Source: Natranaerofaba carboxydovora
GTDB taxonomy: Bacteria; Bacillota; Natranaerobiia; Natranaerobiales; Natranaerofabaceae
Assembly (NCBI RefSeq): GCF_022539405.1
Contig: NZ_CP054394.1
Coordinates: 2,674,501-2,738,500, forward strand
Reading direction: 5' to 3'
DNA: 64,000 nucleotides
The notes under the pieces were generated by a model, which was not told where the DNA came from, searched no databases, and saw only the letters and a program-made list of their open reading frames with translations. This document shows, piece by piece, positions 25,902 through 35,938 of this stretch. The translations under genes and the position numbers were made by a program. Position 1 is the first letter of the stretch. Each line of letters starts with the position of its first letter.

Positions 25902-26844
25902 AATCTGCTTTTAAGCCAATGGCTTCTTTAACCTTTTTTTCAATGTCCTGTGAAGTAAGGCCATACTTTTTAAGCAGTTCTTCTCCTGTGCCAGATTCCC
26001 CAAAGGTATCGTTAACTCCTACTTTTTTGATAGGCACAGGGTGATTTTCGCTAAGACATTCTGCAACAGCACCACCAAGACCTCCAATTATACTGTGTTC
26101 TTCACAGGTAACAACAGCCCCCGTCTTTTTAGCTGATTCTAATATTAGTTTTTCATCAACAGGTTTAATTGTATGTAGATCTATAACATCACAGGATACT
26201 CCTTCACCAGATAATTTTTCTGAAGCTTCTAAAGCTGGAGCTACCTGATGTCCACAGGCAATTATGGTTATATCATTTCCTTCTTTAAGAAGTTTAGCTT
26301 TTCCGATCTGAATATCGTCATTGTCATCATATATTACAGGCACCCCTGGTCTTCCAAGCCTTATATAATATGGGCCGTGTTCTTTTGCAGCCAATTTGAT
26401 AAGCTTTTTCGTGGATATGGCATCTGATGGACAAATAACTGTCATATTAGGAAGAGCTCTCATTAGAGCTATGTCTTCAAGCATTTGGTGGGATGCTCCG
26501 TCTTCTCCTACTGTAATACCTGAATGGGTCGCTGCTATCTTGACGTTTTGACGGGGATAGCATATCGAATTTCGTATCTGATCATACGCTCTTCCTGCTG
26601 CAAAAACAGCAAAAGTACTTGCAAAGGCGGTTTTGCCGCTGGCTGCAAGCCCCGCAGCAGTACCCATCATATCAGCTTCACTTACACCCATATTAAAAAA
26701 TCTACCCGGATATGTCTTAGCAAAGTCTGCTGTTTTGGTTGATTTTGAAAGATCTGCATCCAACACCACTATATCTTCATGTTTTTCACCTAGCTCTAAT
26801 AATACCTCACCGTATGCTTTTCTAGTAGCGATTTTTTCTGTCAT
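25900..26844 (-). CDS. Transketolase, C-terminal subunit
   Basis: Second half of a split transketolase (pyrimidine-binding and C-terminal domains). The motifs ATRKAYGEVLLELGEKH, GVSEADMMGTAAGLA, HSGITVGEDGASHQ and EEHSIIGGLGGAVAEC are typical. The length of 314 aa matches other split subunits in Clostridia and archaea. It starts three bases after the N-terminal subunit ends, ensuring equal synthesis. It interconverts pentose, triose and hexose phosphates and supplies ribose and erythrose 4-phosphate, the latter feeding chorismate for pABA. Confidence 0.94.
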   Translation of the reverse strand: MTEKIATRKAYGEVLLELGEKHEDIVVLDADLSKSTKTADFAKTYPGRFFNMGVSEADMMGTAAGLAASGKTAFASTFAVFAAGRAYDQIRNSICYPRQNVKIAATHSGITVGEDGASHQMLEDIALMRALPNMTVICPSDAISTKKLIKLAAKEHGPYYIRLGRPGVPVIYDDNDDIQIGKAKLLKEGNDITIIACGHQVAPALEASEKLSGEGVSCDVIDLHTIKPVDEKLILESAKKTGAVVTCEEHSIIGGLGGAVAECLSENHPVPIKKVGVNDTFGESGTGEELLKKYGLTSQDIEKKVKEAIGLKAD

Positions 26845-26847
26845 CTT

Positions 26848-27702
26848 TTATCTTCCCTCCTTCAAAACATCAAAAGCAGCATCTATTTCCTTTAATGCTT
26901 TTTCTAACTCTTCATCAGAAGGTCCTTTGCCGTGCCAGTCAGCGTTATTCTCCATGAAAGAGACACCTTTACCTTTAACAGTCCTTGCTACGATCATAGT
27001 TGGTCTCTTTTCTTCTCTATCCGCCATATTTAGAGCTGAATCAATTTCAGAGACATCATGCCCGTCTATTTCCATAGCATGCCAGCCAAAGGCCCGCCAT
27101 TTTTCAGCCAAAGGAGCAGGATCTTTTACATCTTCGACTTTGCCATCAATTTGAAGCCCATTATAATCAACAATACCAACAAGATTATCTAACTTGTAAT
27201 GCGAAGCAGTCATAGCCGCTTCCCATATCTGTCCTTCCTGAACTTCACCGTCACCAAGGATTGCTACAACCTTTAGATCCCTGTCATCTAGCTTCGCCGA
27301 TATAGCCATACCATTTGCAGCAGATAGGCCCTGACCAAGTGACCCTGTTGTCATCTCAACACCAGGAGTCTTTGTCATATCAGGATGACCCTGAAGGATT
27401 GAATCAATTTTTCTCAAGGTATCTAGCTCTTTTTTGTCAAAAAAACCTTTTAGGCCAAGGGCTGCATAAATTGCTGGCGCTGCATGGCCTTTACTTAAGA
27501 CCAGCCTATCTCTGTCAGGATTTTCTGGATTACTAGGGTTTACTCGCAGATATTTAAAATACAGCACAGCCATTAACTCAGCAAGGGAAAGAGACCCCCC
27601 AGTATGGCCTGACCCCGCTTTATTCAGCATTTTAAGTATCTCTTTTCTGATTTCAAGCGCTTTTTCTTTAAGCATAGGGACTTTCTCTTCAATGCCTTCC
27701 AT
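26848..27702 (-). CDS. Transketolase, N-terminal (TPP-binding) subunit
   Basis: First half of the split enzyme. SGHTGGSLSLAELMAVLYF, LSKGHAAPAIYAAL, and the thiamine diphosphate motif ILGDGEVQEGQIWEA with VGIVDYNGLQIDG are present. At 284 aa it has the normal size for this subunit. It lies 72 bp downstream of yitT on the same strand. Assembly with the next gene product is required for activity. Confidence 0.94.
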   Translation of the reverse strand: MEGIEEKVPMLKEKALEIRKEILKMLNKAGSGHTGGSLSLAELMAVLYFKYLRVNPSNPENPDRDRLVLSKGHAAPAIYAALGLKGFFDKKELDTLRKIDSILQGHPDMTKTPGVEMTTGSLGQGLSAANGMAISAKLDDRDLKVVAILGDGEVQEGQIWEAAMTASHYKLDNLVGIVDYNGLQIDGKVEDVKDPAPLAEKWRAFGWHAMEIDGHDVSEIDSALNMADREEKRPTMIVARTVKGKGVSFMENNADWHGKGPSDEELEKALKEIDAAFDVLKEGR

Positions 27703-27774
27703 TTAGTTAGCACCTCCTGATTTTTAGCGAAAATTTTCATTTTTTAAGATTGTGTTTTTCTCAGGTTGTGTTTT

Positions 27775-28644
27775 CTAGATATCTTCGTAAGAGAACTTCC
27801 TAAATCCTTCTCCGAGTACCTCATTAGCTTCGGAAACTATCACAAAAGCATCAGGATCGATATTATGAACCAGGTATTTAAGCTTTGATAGCTCCAATTT
27901 GTTAAAGACTACCAGGATAACTTCCCTTGTCTCTCCGGTGTAGGCTCCTCTGCCGTCAAGGGCAGTTACACCTCTAGACATTTGTCGCATTATTTCCCGG
28001 GAAATTTGTTTAGATTTATCGGAAATAATAAAAGCAGCTTTTGCCTGTGAAATACCCTGTTGCACAAGGTCTATAAACCATGATATCACAAAAAGGCCTA
28101 TAAGAGCATACAGGGCTGTCTCAAAATCAAATAAATACGCTGCTGCTGCAATTATAAAAAAGTCAACTCCCATCATGCCCTGACCGGTTGTAAGACCTGT
28201 AAATTTGTTTAATAGCTGGGCAGCTATTGCAGTCCCTCCTGAAGTACCTCTAAAGCGAAATACTATTCCTAGCCCTGTACCAACTATTATACCACCATAC
28301 AGCGCTGCCAAAAAATTGTCTCCAGTTGGCTGAGGTGCAATAGAAGTTATTTCGACAAAAAAAGAAAGGGACAGAGTCCCCACAAGCGTCCTAAGCCCAA
28401 ATTTTGCACCTAAAAACTTCACTCCGGCAATAAAAAGCGGTACATTCACCAGTATTATTCCCAAACTAACAGGTATCGAAAACAAGTACAACAAAATTAT
28501 TGCCACTCCGGTTGCTCCTCCGGCAGCAAGCTGATTGGGGATCAAAAACATGTTTAACCCGAAGGAGACAATTAAACTGCCTGTTATTACTCCTATTAAA
28601 TCTATTATAAGTCTTTTTAATTCTTTGACATCTGTCCTTATCAT
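27775..28644 (-). CDS. YitT-family membrane protein
   Basis: 289 aa: five to six hydrophobic helices (ITGSLIVSFGLNMFLIPNQ, GGATGVAIILLYLF) followed by a soluble C-terminal DUF2179 domain (AAFIISDKSKQISREIM, GAYTGETREVILVV). The function of the family is not established. B. subtilis keeps a member (yvjA) beside prfB, as here, where it lies 90 bp after prfB with one dispersed repeat between. Confidence 0.88.
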   Translation of the reverse strand: MIRTDVKELKRLIIDLIGVITGSLIVSFGLNMFLIPNQLAAGGATGVAIILLYLFSIPVSLGIILVNVPLFIAGVKFLGAKFGLRTLVGTLSLSFFVEITSIAPQPTGDNFLAALYGGIIVGTGLGIVFRFRGTSGGTAIAAQLLNKFTGLTTGQGMMGVDFFIIAAAAYLFDFETALYALIGLFVISWFIDLVQQGISQAKAAFIISDKSKQISREIMRQMSRGVTALDGRGAYTGETREVILVVFNKLELSKLKYLVHNIDPDAFVIVSEANEVLGEGFRKFSYEDI

Positions 28645-28693
28645 TTCCCTTTTTCCTCTCCCTTATATCTCTTTCTTACTTGTATTAACTATT

Positions 28694-28731
28694 GATTTTG
28701 GTGCAAAAAGTCATATGAACAAAGTTTTGTT
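28694..28731 (-). repeat. Dispersed repeat, full copy after prfB
   Basis: Read on the minus strand CGAACAAAACTTTGTTCATA, TGACTTTTTGCACCAAAATC. It lies within three bases of the prfB stop (28737-28735). Confidence 0.75.
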
Positions 28732-28734
28732 CGA

Positions 28735-29842
28735 TCACGTTTTCATTTCCTGTTTAAGGTATGACTCGATGAAAGGCTCTAGATCACCATCCATAACCTT
28801 GTCTACATTTGGTTCTTCATATCCTGTTCTATGGTCTTTTATCAGCTTAAAAGGATGAAAAGTGTAAGATCTTATCTGACTTCCCCAGGCGATTTCCTTT
28901 TTTTCGCCCCTTAGCTGTTCTCTTTCTTTTTCTTTCTCTTCAAGCTGCTTTGCCGCGAGCTTACTTCTTAGGATTTTAAATGCCTGCTCTTTATTTTTGT
29001 GCTGAGACCTTTGATTTTGACACTGAACCACAGTCCCTGTAGGAAGGTGAGTAAGCCTCACAGCAGAGTCTGTAGTGTTAACATGCTGTCCACCTGCACC
29101 ACTTGCCCTGTAGGTATCCATCTTAACTTCATCTGGTTTTACCTCTACTTCGATATCATCATCTATTTCGGGAACCACATCCACAGAAGCAAAAGAAGTA
29201 TGCCTTCTCCCTGAAGAATCAAAAGGCGATACCCTAACAAGCCTGTGAACACCTCTCTCAGCCTTTAGATAACCATATGCGTACTGCCCTTTTAGTAGGA
29301 TTGTCGCACTCTTAATCCCTGCATCATCCCCCGGCAAAATATCCATTGTTTCAATTTCATAACCTTTATGCTCTGCAAAGCGGGTATACATACGAAGAAG
29401 CATCTCCACCCAGTCCTGACTCTCCGTACCACCCGCTCCTGCATGAAGTGTCAAGAAAGCATTTTTTGTATCATGCTTTTCTGAGAGCATATTTTTAATG
29501 GTTAGTTTTTCTAGATCTTTTTCAAAACTTTTTAGAGAGTTAATAACTTCATCAAAATCTGCTTCACCTTCGTCTATCAGTTCTAATAAAACTAGAATTT
29601 CATCCTTTTGTTCATCTAGATTTTCTAACTCTTTAACTTTTTCCTTAAGCCTGTTTCTTTCTTCCATTGCGTTTTTGGCCCTTTGCTGATCATCCCAAAA
29701 TCCCTCTTCAGTCATCTCTTTTTCAAGTTCTTCTATTCTTTTGTTCATACTGTCAGGGTCAAAGATAGACCCTCATTTCATCAAGTTCCTCACACAGTCC
29801 GTTTAGCTTAGTTTTCACTTCGCCAATATTTTCAACATCCAT
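28735..29842 (-). CDS. prfB: Peptide chain release factor 2 with programmed +1 frameshift
   Basis: RF2 recognises UGA and UAA. The main frame (from 29748) contains SPFDSSGRRHTSFASVDVVP and the catalytic GGQ in RASGAGGQHVNTTDSAVR. The true N-terminus is a separate 27-codon frame from ATG 29842 (MDVENIGEVKTKLNGLCEEL...MRVYL) ending in CTT TGA C at 29764-29758. An AGGG Shine-Dalgarno-like stretch sits just upstream. Slipping +1 there continues as DPDSMNKRIEELEKEM, giving ~368 aa. This is the classic autoregulatory site: low RF2 lets ribosomes shift. It lies 19 bp after secA. Confidence 0.95.
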
Positions 29843-29861
29843 TAATTTTCCCCGCCTTTCT

Positions 29862-32495
29862 TTAAGCCGGTTTTCCACAGCATTTTTTGTATTTTTTGTT
29901 GCTGCCACATGGGCAGGGCTCATTTCGCCCAACTTTTTTGCCCCTTCTTATTGGTTGTGTTTTCGTCTGCTGCTGATTCTGTGCTTGTGCTGTGCCAGAT
30001 CCTCCCGTGGCTCCAGAAGCACCTGAAGCCGCTGCGCCACTTGCAGACACACCGTGCTGGGCTTCTCCCGCTGAAGATGTTCCTTCAACGCTTGCAACTT
30101 TTCTACGTTCTGGTTTTTCTTTAAGCTGTACTCTTTGCAGCAGTCGTACAACTTCTTCTCGAATAGAAGCGACCATATTTTGAAAGGCTTCATAACCTTC
30201 ATATTTGTATTCCATAAGAGGATCTTTTTGGCCATATGCTCTAAGGCCTATACCTTCACGAAGATCATCCATAGCATCTAGGTGATCCATCCACTTGGAG
30301 TCAACTGTACGAAGAATTACAAGCTTCTCAAGGTCTCTCATGGTATCTTCGCCAAGTTCCTCTTCTCTTTGACTATAGTGCTCTAAGGCTAGCTTCATAA
30401 AATAATCTTTTAGAGCTTTTTGGGCTTCTCCTGGCTCTAACTCTTCTGTTATTTCTTTTATCTCGTCAAAGCTTCCCTGCTCTTTGACCAAAAAGCTCTG
30501 TCTTGCAAAATTAAGAAGAGACTCAAGATCCCACTCTTCGGGATAAACTTCTTCTGAAGCATAGCGCTCTATTACATCATCAATTACATCACTAAACATG
30601 TCTGTTACTATTTCTTTAAGACCCTCTCCTCTAAGCACCTTGCGGCGCTGTTCGTAGATTACTTTTCTTTGCTTATCCATAACGTCATCGAATTGAAGGA
30701 GCTGTTTTCTAATATTGAAGTTTCTACCTTCGACTTTTTTCTGAGCATTTTCTATAGCTCTAGAGATCATAGGATGATCTATTACATAATCATCGTCCAT
30801 CCCAACTTTTTCCATTATGTCTCCGATATTTTCTGAACCAAATAATCTCATTAGATCGTCTTCAAAGGAAACATAAAATCTGCTAGAACCCGGATCTCCC
30901 TGACGGCCTGAACGACCTCTAAGCTGATTATCAACCCTTCTGCTTTCATGGCGCTCAGTACCGATAACATGAAGGCCACCAAGATCTGCCACGCCTTCTT
31001 CTAAGACGATATCAGTACCCCTGCCTGCCATATTAGTAGCTATGGTTACTGCACCTTTCTCACCAGCTTTTTTGATAATGTCCGCTTCTTTGTCGTGGTG
31101 CTTAGCATTAAGAACCTGATGAGGCACCCCTCGTTTATTTAGCATCTTAGATAGGCGCTCAGATTTTTCGATAGATACAGTACCGACAAGAACAGGCTGA
31201 CCTACTTCGTAGCACTCTACTATATCCTCAACAACTTCAGTAAATTTAGCTTCTTCAGTTTTGAACACCTTATCCGGCAACGCTTCCCTAACCAGGGGCT
31301 TATTTGTTGGTACAACCACTACATCCATACTATAAATTTCTCTAAATTCATCTTCTTCAGTAGCTGCAGTGCCTGTCATACCGGATATTTTATTATACAT
31401 CCTAAAAAAGTTCTGGAAAGTTATACTGGCAAGGGTTTGGCTTTCTTTATCTATAGGAACGTTTTCCTTCGCCTCAATAGCCTGATGAAGACCATCGCTA
31501 TAACGCCTACCATGCATCATCCTACCGGTGAACTGATCAACTATTACAACCTGTCCGTCCTGCACTACATAATCCTCATCTTTTTTCATCAGGACTTGGG
31601 CTTTTAGGGCCTGGTTCAGATGATGAGATAGCTCCATGTTTGAGTTATCAAATAGGTTTTCCACTCCAAGGAATTTTTCCGCCTTTTCTACTCCCTGCTC
31701 TGTTAACATAACACTGTGGGCTTTTTCATCAACTGTATAGTCTTCTTCGTTTTTTAACGAAGGTACAAAGCGCGCCATCTTGGTGTAGAGTTCTTTTGGT
31801 TTTTCTGATGAACCAGAAATGATAAGGGGTGTTCTTGCTTCATCAATTAGGATACTGTCGACCTCATCGATTATTGCAAAGTTTAGATCTCTTTGGACTA
31901 AATTTTTCTCATATAGAGCCATGTTATCTCTTAAATAATCAAATCCAAATTCGTTGTTTGTTCCATAAGTTATATCACAGTTGTAAGCTTCTTTTCTCTC
32001 GGCTGAACTCAACTCATTGGTTATAACACCAACTTCAAGACCAAGATACTCGTATACTTCTCCCATCCAATCAGCGTCCCTAGAAGCAAGGTAATCATTA
32101 ACTGTAATGACATGGACACCTTTTTCTTCTAGAGCATTTAGGTAAGCTGGCAAAGTTGCAACAAGGGTTTTACCTTCACCTGTTTTCATCTCTGCAATTC
32201 TACCCTGGTGAAGGACAACTCCACCCATAAGCTGTACGTCAAAATGACGCATACCAAGGGTACGTCTACTTGCTTCTCTTACCACTGCAAAAGCTTCGCA
32301 CAAAATATCATCCAGGGTTTCTCCATTTTTAAGCCTGTTTTTAAATTCTGGTGTTTTAGCTTTTAATTTATCATCTGAAAGTTTTTCTATTTCTGGCTCT
32401 AGTGAATTTATTTGATCAACGTATTTGCTAAGCTTTTTTACCTCTTTTTCGTTAGGGTCACCAATAATTTTATAAATAAAATCTTTTAGGGCCAT
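29862..32495 (-). CDS. secA: Preprotein translocase ATPase
   Basis: Motor that drives unfolded preproteins through SecYEG. Walker A is in [20 protein letters not shown], the DEAD-type motif in [16 protein letters not shown], and the second helicase domain in [10 protein letters not shown] and [15 protein letters not shown]. After a helical scaffold there is a low-complexity Ala/Gly/Ser/Gln linker (about residues 800-850) and the SEC-C zinc tail [14 protein letters not shown]. The 877 aa length is normal. It has its own promoter and is followed by prfB, the conserved Bacillota order. Confidence 0.97.
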   Translation of the reverse strand: MALKDFIYKIIGDPNEKEVKKLSKYVDQINSLEPEIEKLSDDKLKAKTPEFKNRLKNGETLDDILCEAFAVVREASRRTLGMRHFDVQLMGGVVLHQGRIAEMKTGEGKTLVATLPAYLNALEEKGVHVITVNDYLASRDADWMGEVYEYLGLEVGVITNELSSAERKEAYNCDITYGTNNEFGFDYLRDNMALYEKNLVQRDLNFAIIDEVDSILIDEARTPLIISGSSEKPKELYTKMARFVPSLKNEEDYTVDEKAHSVMLTEQGVEKAEKFLGVENLFDNSNMELSHHLNQALKAQVLMKKDEDYVVQDGQVVIVDQFTGRMMHGRRYSDGLHQAIEAKENVPIDKESQTLASITFQNFFRMYNKISGMTGTAATEEDEFREIYSMDVVVVPTNKPLVREALPDKVFKTEEAKFTEVVEDIVECYEVGQPVLVGTVSIEKSERLSKMLNKRGVPHQVLNAKHHDKEADIIKKAGEKGAVTIATNMAGRGTDIVLEEGVADLGGLHVIGTERHESRRVDNQLRGRSGRQGDPGSSRFYVSFEDDLMRLFGSENIGDIMEKVGMDDDYVIDHPMISRAIENAQKKVEGRNFNIRKQLLQFDDVMDKQRKVIYEQRRKVLRGEGLKEIVTDMFSDVIDDVIERYASEEVYPEEWDLESLLNFARQSFLVKEQGSFDEIKEITEELEPGEAQKALKDYFMKLALEHYSQREEELGEDTMRDLEKLVILRTVDSKWMDHLDAMDDLREGIGLRAYGQKDPLMEYKYEGYEAFQNMVASIREEVVRLLQRVQLKEKPERRKVASVEGTSSAGEAQHGVSASGAAASGASGATGGSGTAQAQNQQQTKTQPIRRGKKVGRNEPCPCGSNKKYKKCCGKPA

Positions 32496-32563
32496 TTGAC
32501 CACATTCCTCCTTATATAAAAAACTTGTATATCTAGCCCTTTATAACTGTCTTTAACTCAATA

Positions 32564-32592
32564 ATTATACATCCAATCAACTGTATAATCAA
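32564..32592 (-). promoter_or_regulatory. Promoter of secA
   Basis: Minus strand -35 TTGATT (32592-32587), 17-bp spacer, -10 TATAAT (32569-32564). The start would be about 60 nt before the secA ATG. The rest of the 309-bp gap to the plus-strand gene at 32805 shows no other clear signal. Confidence 0.65.
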
Positions 32593-32804
32593 TGCTAATT
32601 GTAACACTTTGATGAAAGCAAAACAAGGTTCATTACAAACGCTTCGCTTGTTGATGTAACAAGTAAAAATTTGCGCTAATTCGACTGATTGTTTGCAATT
32701 GTCTAAATTTTTAAAATTATTTTGCCCTGTTAGGCAGGAAAGATACTGATAATTAAAGAATAGATCAACAGATACATTAATCCAGGGAGGAGGACATTTT
32801 AATT

Positions 32805-33653
32805 ATGGAAGAGCTTCATGTAGGCAATATTAGGTTTTATTGGTTAAAAGAAGGCCTAACCCGTATAGATGGCGGTGCTATGTTTGGAGTAGTACCAAAG
32901 GCTATCTGGAGTTCAAGATATCCATTCGATGGCAAAAACCGCATCCCCCTTCGCTGCGATCCCATCCTGGTCCAAAACCGGGGCAAAAACATACTTATCG
33001 AAGCTGGGGTAGGCACGGGTAATTTTAACGAAAAACAACAAAAAATATTTGGCCTCATAGAAGACGACCGCATTGATAATTCTTTATATGCCCTTGGCCT
33101 AGATAGAGAAGATATAGATATGGTCGCAGTAACCCACATGCATTTTGATCATATATCAGGTATAAGCCGCTATGACGGTGAAGAAATTATACCTTCTTTC
33201 CCTAATGCCGAGGTTTATGTGTCAGAACTAGAATGGGAAGAGGTAAAAAATCCAGGCAAACGCTCAAGAAATATTTACTGGAAAAAGACCTGGGAACCAA
33301 TTCAAGATCAGGTAAAAACTTTTAAAGATGAAATAGAGCTCACTCCAGATATGAAGATGATTCACACAGGAGGTCACTGTCAGGGCCATTCGATAATAAC
33401 TTTTGAAAGCCAGGGAGAAAAAGCAATACATTTTGGCGACTTAATGCCAACCCATGCTCACAAAAACCCACTATGGGTGCTTGCTTTTGATGATTATCCG
33501 ATGGATTCTATCACAGCAAAAGAAAAGTGGGGAAAACTAGCCATGGAAGAAAACTGGTGGGTGATATTCTATCATGACACCATCTTGAGAGCTGCAAGAT
33601 TTGACACTGATGGAGAGTTGATGGAAAAGATTGAAATGATAGAAGAAGAGTAA
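32805..33653 (+). CDS. YtnP-like metallo-beta-lactamase-fold hydrolase
   Basis: 282 aa. The zinc motif THMHFDHISGI is near residue 107; further ligands fit MIHTGGHCQGHS, HFGDLMPTHAH and the final FYHDT. N-terminal GAMFGVVPKAIWSSRYP and DPILVQNRGKNILIEAGVG resemble YtnP, a B. subtilis lactonase-type enzyme that degrades signalling molecules. The real substrate here is unknown. RBS GGGAGGAGGA is strong. Its gene converges on 33798 with the structured repeat between. Confidence 0.85.
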   Translation: MEELHVGNIRFYWLKEGLTRIDGGAMFGVVPKAIWSSRYPFDGKNRIPLRCDPILVQNRGKNILIEAGVGTGNFNEKQQKIFGLIEDDRIDNSLYALGLDREDIDMVAVTHMHFDHISGISRYDGEEIIPSFPNAEVYVSELEWEEVKNPGKRSRNIYWKKTWEPIQDQVKTFKDEIELTPDMKMIHTGGHCQGHSIITFESQGEKAIHFGDLMPTHAHKNPLWVLAFDDYPMDSITAKEKWGKLAMEENWWVIFYHDTILRAARFDTDGELMEKIEMIEEE

Positions 33654-33681
33654 CTAAGGTTAAAAACATAAGTATGGTTAT

Positions 33682-33767
33682 AAGCGGATGCCTGCTACCA
33701 TAAGCGAGCTTTTAATTTGCAAGATTTTTAGCAAATTCTTGCGAGACGTTGGTAACAGGCATCCGCT
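33682..33767. repeat. Structured repeat, copy 2
   Basis: The outer arms GCGGATGCCTGCTACCA and TGGTAACAGGCATCCGC pair over 17 positions with one mismatch. The inner hairpin AATTTGC-aagattttta-GCAAATT is shared with copy 1. It lies between convergent genes, as copy 1 does. Confidence 0.8.
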
Positions 33768-33797
33768 TTCCAATGAACTATAACATAAGCCTAAATT

Positions 33798-34616
33798 CTA
33801 TAAATCTTTAATCAAGTAACATGGACTATCACAATCAGAACATGAAATCTTTTTTACTTCTAAAGAAGGTTCTTTTTTAATTTCTTTAATCAAAGATATG
33901 CTTTTTTCTACCTGATTTCTTTCACCTTCAAGTAAGAAGCCACAAGCACCTTCACTTCCTTCAACCCCACCAGAAGAAACATGATAAGCATTAACACCTG
34001 TTAGCACGCCAAAAGCTTCTATCTCTGATACAACAGTGCTAGATGGTATACAAATCATACCGCATTTTTTCCCAATATTATAGTCTAGTTCTCTTGTACC
34101 AACTTTGTCTGCAACCAAGGGGACTGATGGGATAAGTTTTTCCATACCTACTGGGTTTATCATATTAATTCCCCTGGCAGCAAGAAAAGGATAGACACTT
34201 ATAGTTCCTCCTGTATCTTCATTTGCCATGTAAATGCCTATGTTATTTTCATTATCAACAGCATTTGCACCCTTAATAAACACATCGTCTTTGCCAAACT
34301 CTTTTATCGTTTCAAACATATCCATAACATGAGCAGCCTGTCCATTTTTGTCGATTAACACCGGAGTTAGTCTATTTTCTTTTGCATTAATGCACTGAAC
34401 TCCTTCAGTAATCATACCTGCTATAAACTTTTCTCTCTCTTTTAGGGGGGCTCCTGTAATCTCTTCTAATACATAGATATTAGTTGTTCCAAGGGAAATT
34501 AATACTTTATTGTTTTCAAGAACATTTCTATCTTCCAAGATCTTTTTTACACCTTTTGCAATAAGCCTTTTTGATTCATGAGGTAAAAGGGTTAATAACG
34601 CCTTTTTGTAATCCAT
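33798..34616 (-). CDS. Conserved protein of unknown function
   Basis: I do not recognise this 272-aa protein. It is soluble and begins MDYKKALLTLLPHESKRLIA. It has several glycine-containing loops that could bind a nucleotide or sugar (ISLGTTNIYVLEEITGAP, IKGANAVDNENNIGIYMAN, NAYHVSSGGVEGSEGACGF). The C-terminus has a cysteine cluster, SCSDCDSPCYL. The neighbour at 34648 has a nucleotidyltransferase-like fold and is 31 bp upstream in the same orientation, so the two probably act together. A mutase, kinase or dehydratase role cannot be distinguished. Confidence 0.5.
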   Translation of the reverse strand: MDYKKALLTLLPHESKRLIAKGVKKILEDRNVLENNKVLISLGTTNIYVLEEITGAPLKEREKFIAGMITEGVQCINAKENRLTPVLIDKNGQAAHVMDMFETIKEFGKDDVFIKGANAVDNENNIGIYMANEDTGGTISVYPFLAARGINMINPVGMEKLIPSVPLVADKVGTRELDYNIGKKCGMICIPSSTVVSEIEAFGVLTGVNAYHVSSGGVEGSEGACGFLLEGERNQVEKSISLIKEIKKEPSLEVKKISCSDCDSPCYLIKDL

Positions 34617-34647
34617 GTTCTACCATCTCCTTTCCTTTCTTTCCTTA

Positions 34648-35859
34648 TTACTGTTTTAAATTTGAATTGGTGCAAAAAGTTAATTCTTCAACAAGGCAGT
34701 ATATCCCCCCTGATATCAAAGAATGTCCTCCCAATATAACAGGGACTTTTGCCTCTATTGCCCTTTTGGTAAATTCCCTGACAAAATCGTTTTTAATTTT
34801 GTCCGGCATAAATAAATCAGAGTAAAACCTATCAGATGTTCTCTCCCCTGCGTCAAAATGATGGAAAATCACCCTAGAATCAATAATCGCTGCCTTGCCA
34901 AGAGATTCCAAGTAAGAAAAAAACCTATCAATCCCTACATCTTTTATAAAATATCCAAGAAGAGAGCTAACTTCTTTTCTACCCACTCGTCCCATGGCCT
35001 TCATACCTCTTTCTTCAGAGAAAACCCTAAGCCTAACCTTGATGTTTTCGTTAATATTATTGACAGTAACACCCGATATGCGACCTATCAGCACCACATC
35101 TTCATAGTAGCCAGCAAGTACTTCTTTTATCTTTTTGAACCGCTCCATACCTTCGTTTATCATCTCTTTTTCATATGGTTCGAGATTAGCAATTATATTT
35201 TTTATTTTATCACCAGTTCTAGGATTATCCAAAAGAAAAAATAACTCAGTAGGAGTATCTATATCAAATAAAATCCCAGCAGAAAAAGGCATCAGTTCAA
35301 AGTTTAAGCCTACATCATATCGAAGCCCCATAACCAGGGCGTTATCTGAATCTGGGGGTTCTAACTCATTAATCGAAGATGCGGGGGTAAATCCTACTAT
35401 ATCTCCCGATTGTGGGTTATTTGAATACAGCAGGGAGCTTTCTTTATTTTTTGCAGACACCAACTTTTTTGCAATATTAGAGATCTCATATTTACCTAAA
35501 AAAGGGGTTGAGCCTCCACCTAATATCAAAACATTTTCTAGTTCTTTTTCATTAATAATATGTTTTAAAGTTTCTCCATAGTGAAATGAACTCTTTAGCG
35601 AGCCGCTTGAAGAACCTTCTGGTGAAATTTTTGTATTAACTAAAAAAAGGCCCTTATTGTACTCTTCTTTTTTATGTACAAAATCAATTAATTCATCATA
35701 ATCTGTTATCAGGGTAACACTATTAATCTCTTTTATATCCAAAAGTAGCTGAACCTGGCTTTTTGCTGTTTCAAGTCTTATCTTTAGCATTAACTCTTCA
35801 GGCCAAGAGCCCGGTCTTTCTCCACCCTCAAAAACAAGTGCATCTACAGGACAGTTCAA
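34648..35859 (-). CDS. MobA/CofC-like nucleotidyltransferase-fold protein
   Basis: 403 aa. The N-terminus ALVFEGGERPGSWPEELMLK resembles the GG-containing loop of MobA/CofC NTP transferases. NVLILGGGSTPFLGKYEISN and SAGILFDIDTPTELFFLLD fit the later parts of that fold. The C-terminal ~170 residues are extra and unrecognised. The start is TTG 35859 after GGTGGGGGTGAC. Its last ~11 codons (LTFCTNSNLKQ) are made of the dispersed repeat, so the original C-terminus may have been replaced. It is co-oriented with 33798. The substrate is unknown. Confidence 0.5.
   Translation of the reverse strand: MNCPVDALVFEGGERPGSWPEELMLKIRLETAKSQVQLLLDIKEINSVTLITDYDELIDFVHKKEEYNKGLFLVNTKISPEGSSSGSLKSSFHYGETLKHIINEKELENVLILGGGSTPFLGKYEISNIAKKLVSAKNKESSLLYSNNPQSGDIVGFTPASSINELEPPDSDNALVMGLRYDVGLNFELMPFSAGILFDIDTPTELFFLLDNPRTGDKIKNIIANLEPYEKEMINEGMERFKKIKEVLAGYYEDVVLIGRISGVTVNNINENIKVRLRVFSEERGMKAMGRVGRKEVSSLLGYFIKDVGIDRFFSYLESLGKAAIIDSRVIFHHFDAGERTSDRFYSDLFMPDKIKNDFVREFTKRAIEAKVPVILGGHSLISGGIYCLVEELTFCTNSNLKQ
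34655..34684 (-). repeat. Dispersed repeat inside the 3' end of the NTP-transferase-like gene
   Basis: On the minus strand AATTAACTTTTTGCACCAAT then TCAAATTTAA. It encodes the final residues of the gene at 34648-35859. Confidence 0.65.
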
Positions 35860-35908
35860 TCAAAGTCACCCCCACCATCTTTTTCATTATCTTATTTAAT
35901 CTTATTTA

Positions 35909-35937
35909 AAAAGCAGGCCCAAAACAGGCCTGCTTTT
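35909..35937. terminator. Terminator after hpf
   Basis: AAAAGCAGGCC / GGCCTGCTTTT, perfect 11-bp stem around CAAAACA, ending in a T-run on the minus strand just past the hpf stop. Confidence 0.85.
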
Positions 35938-35938
35938 G

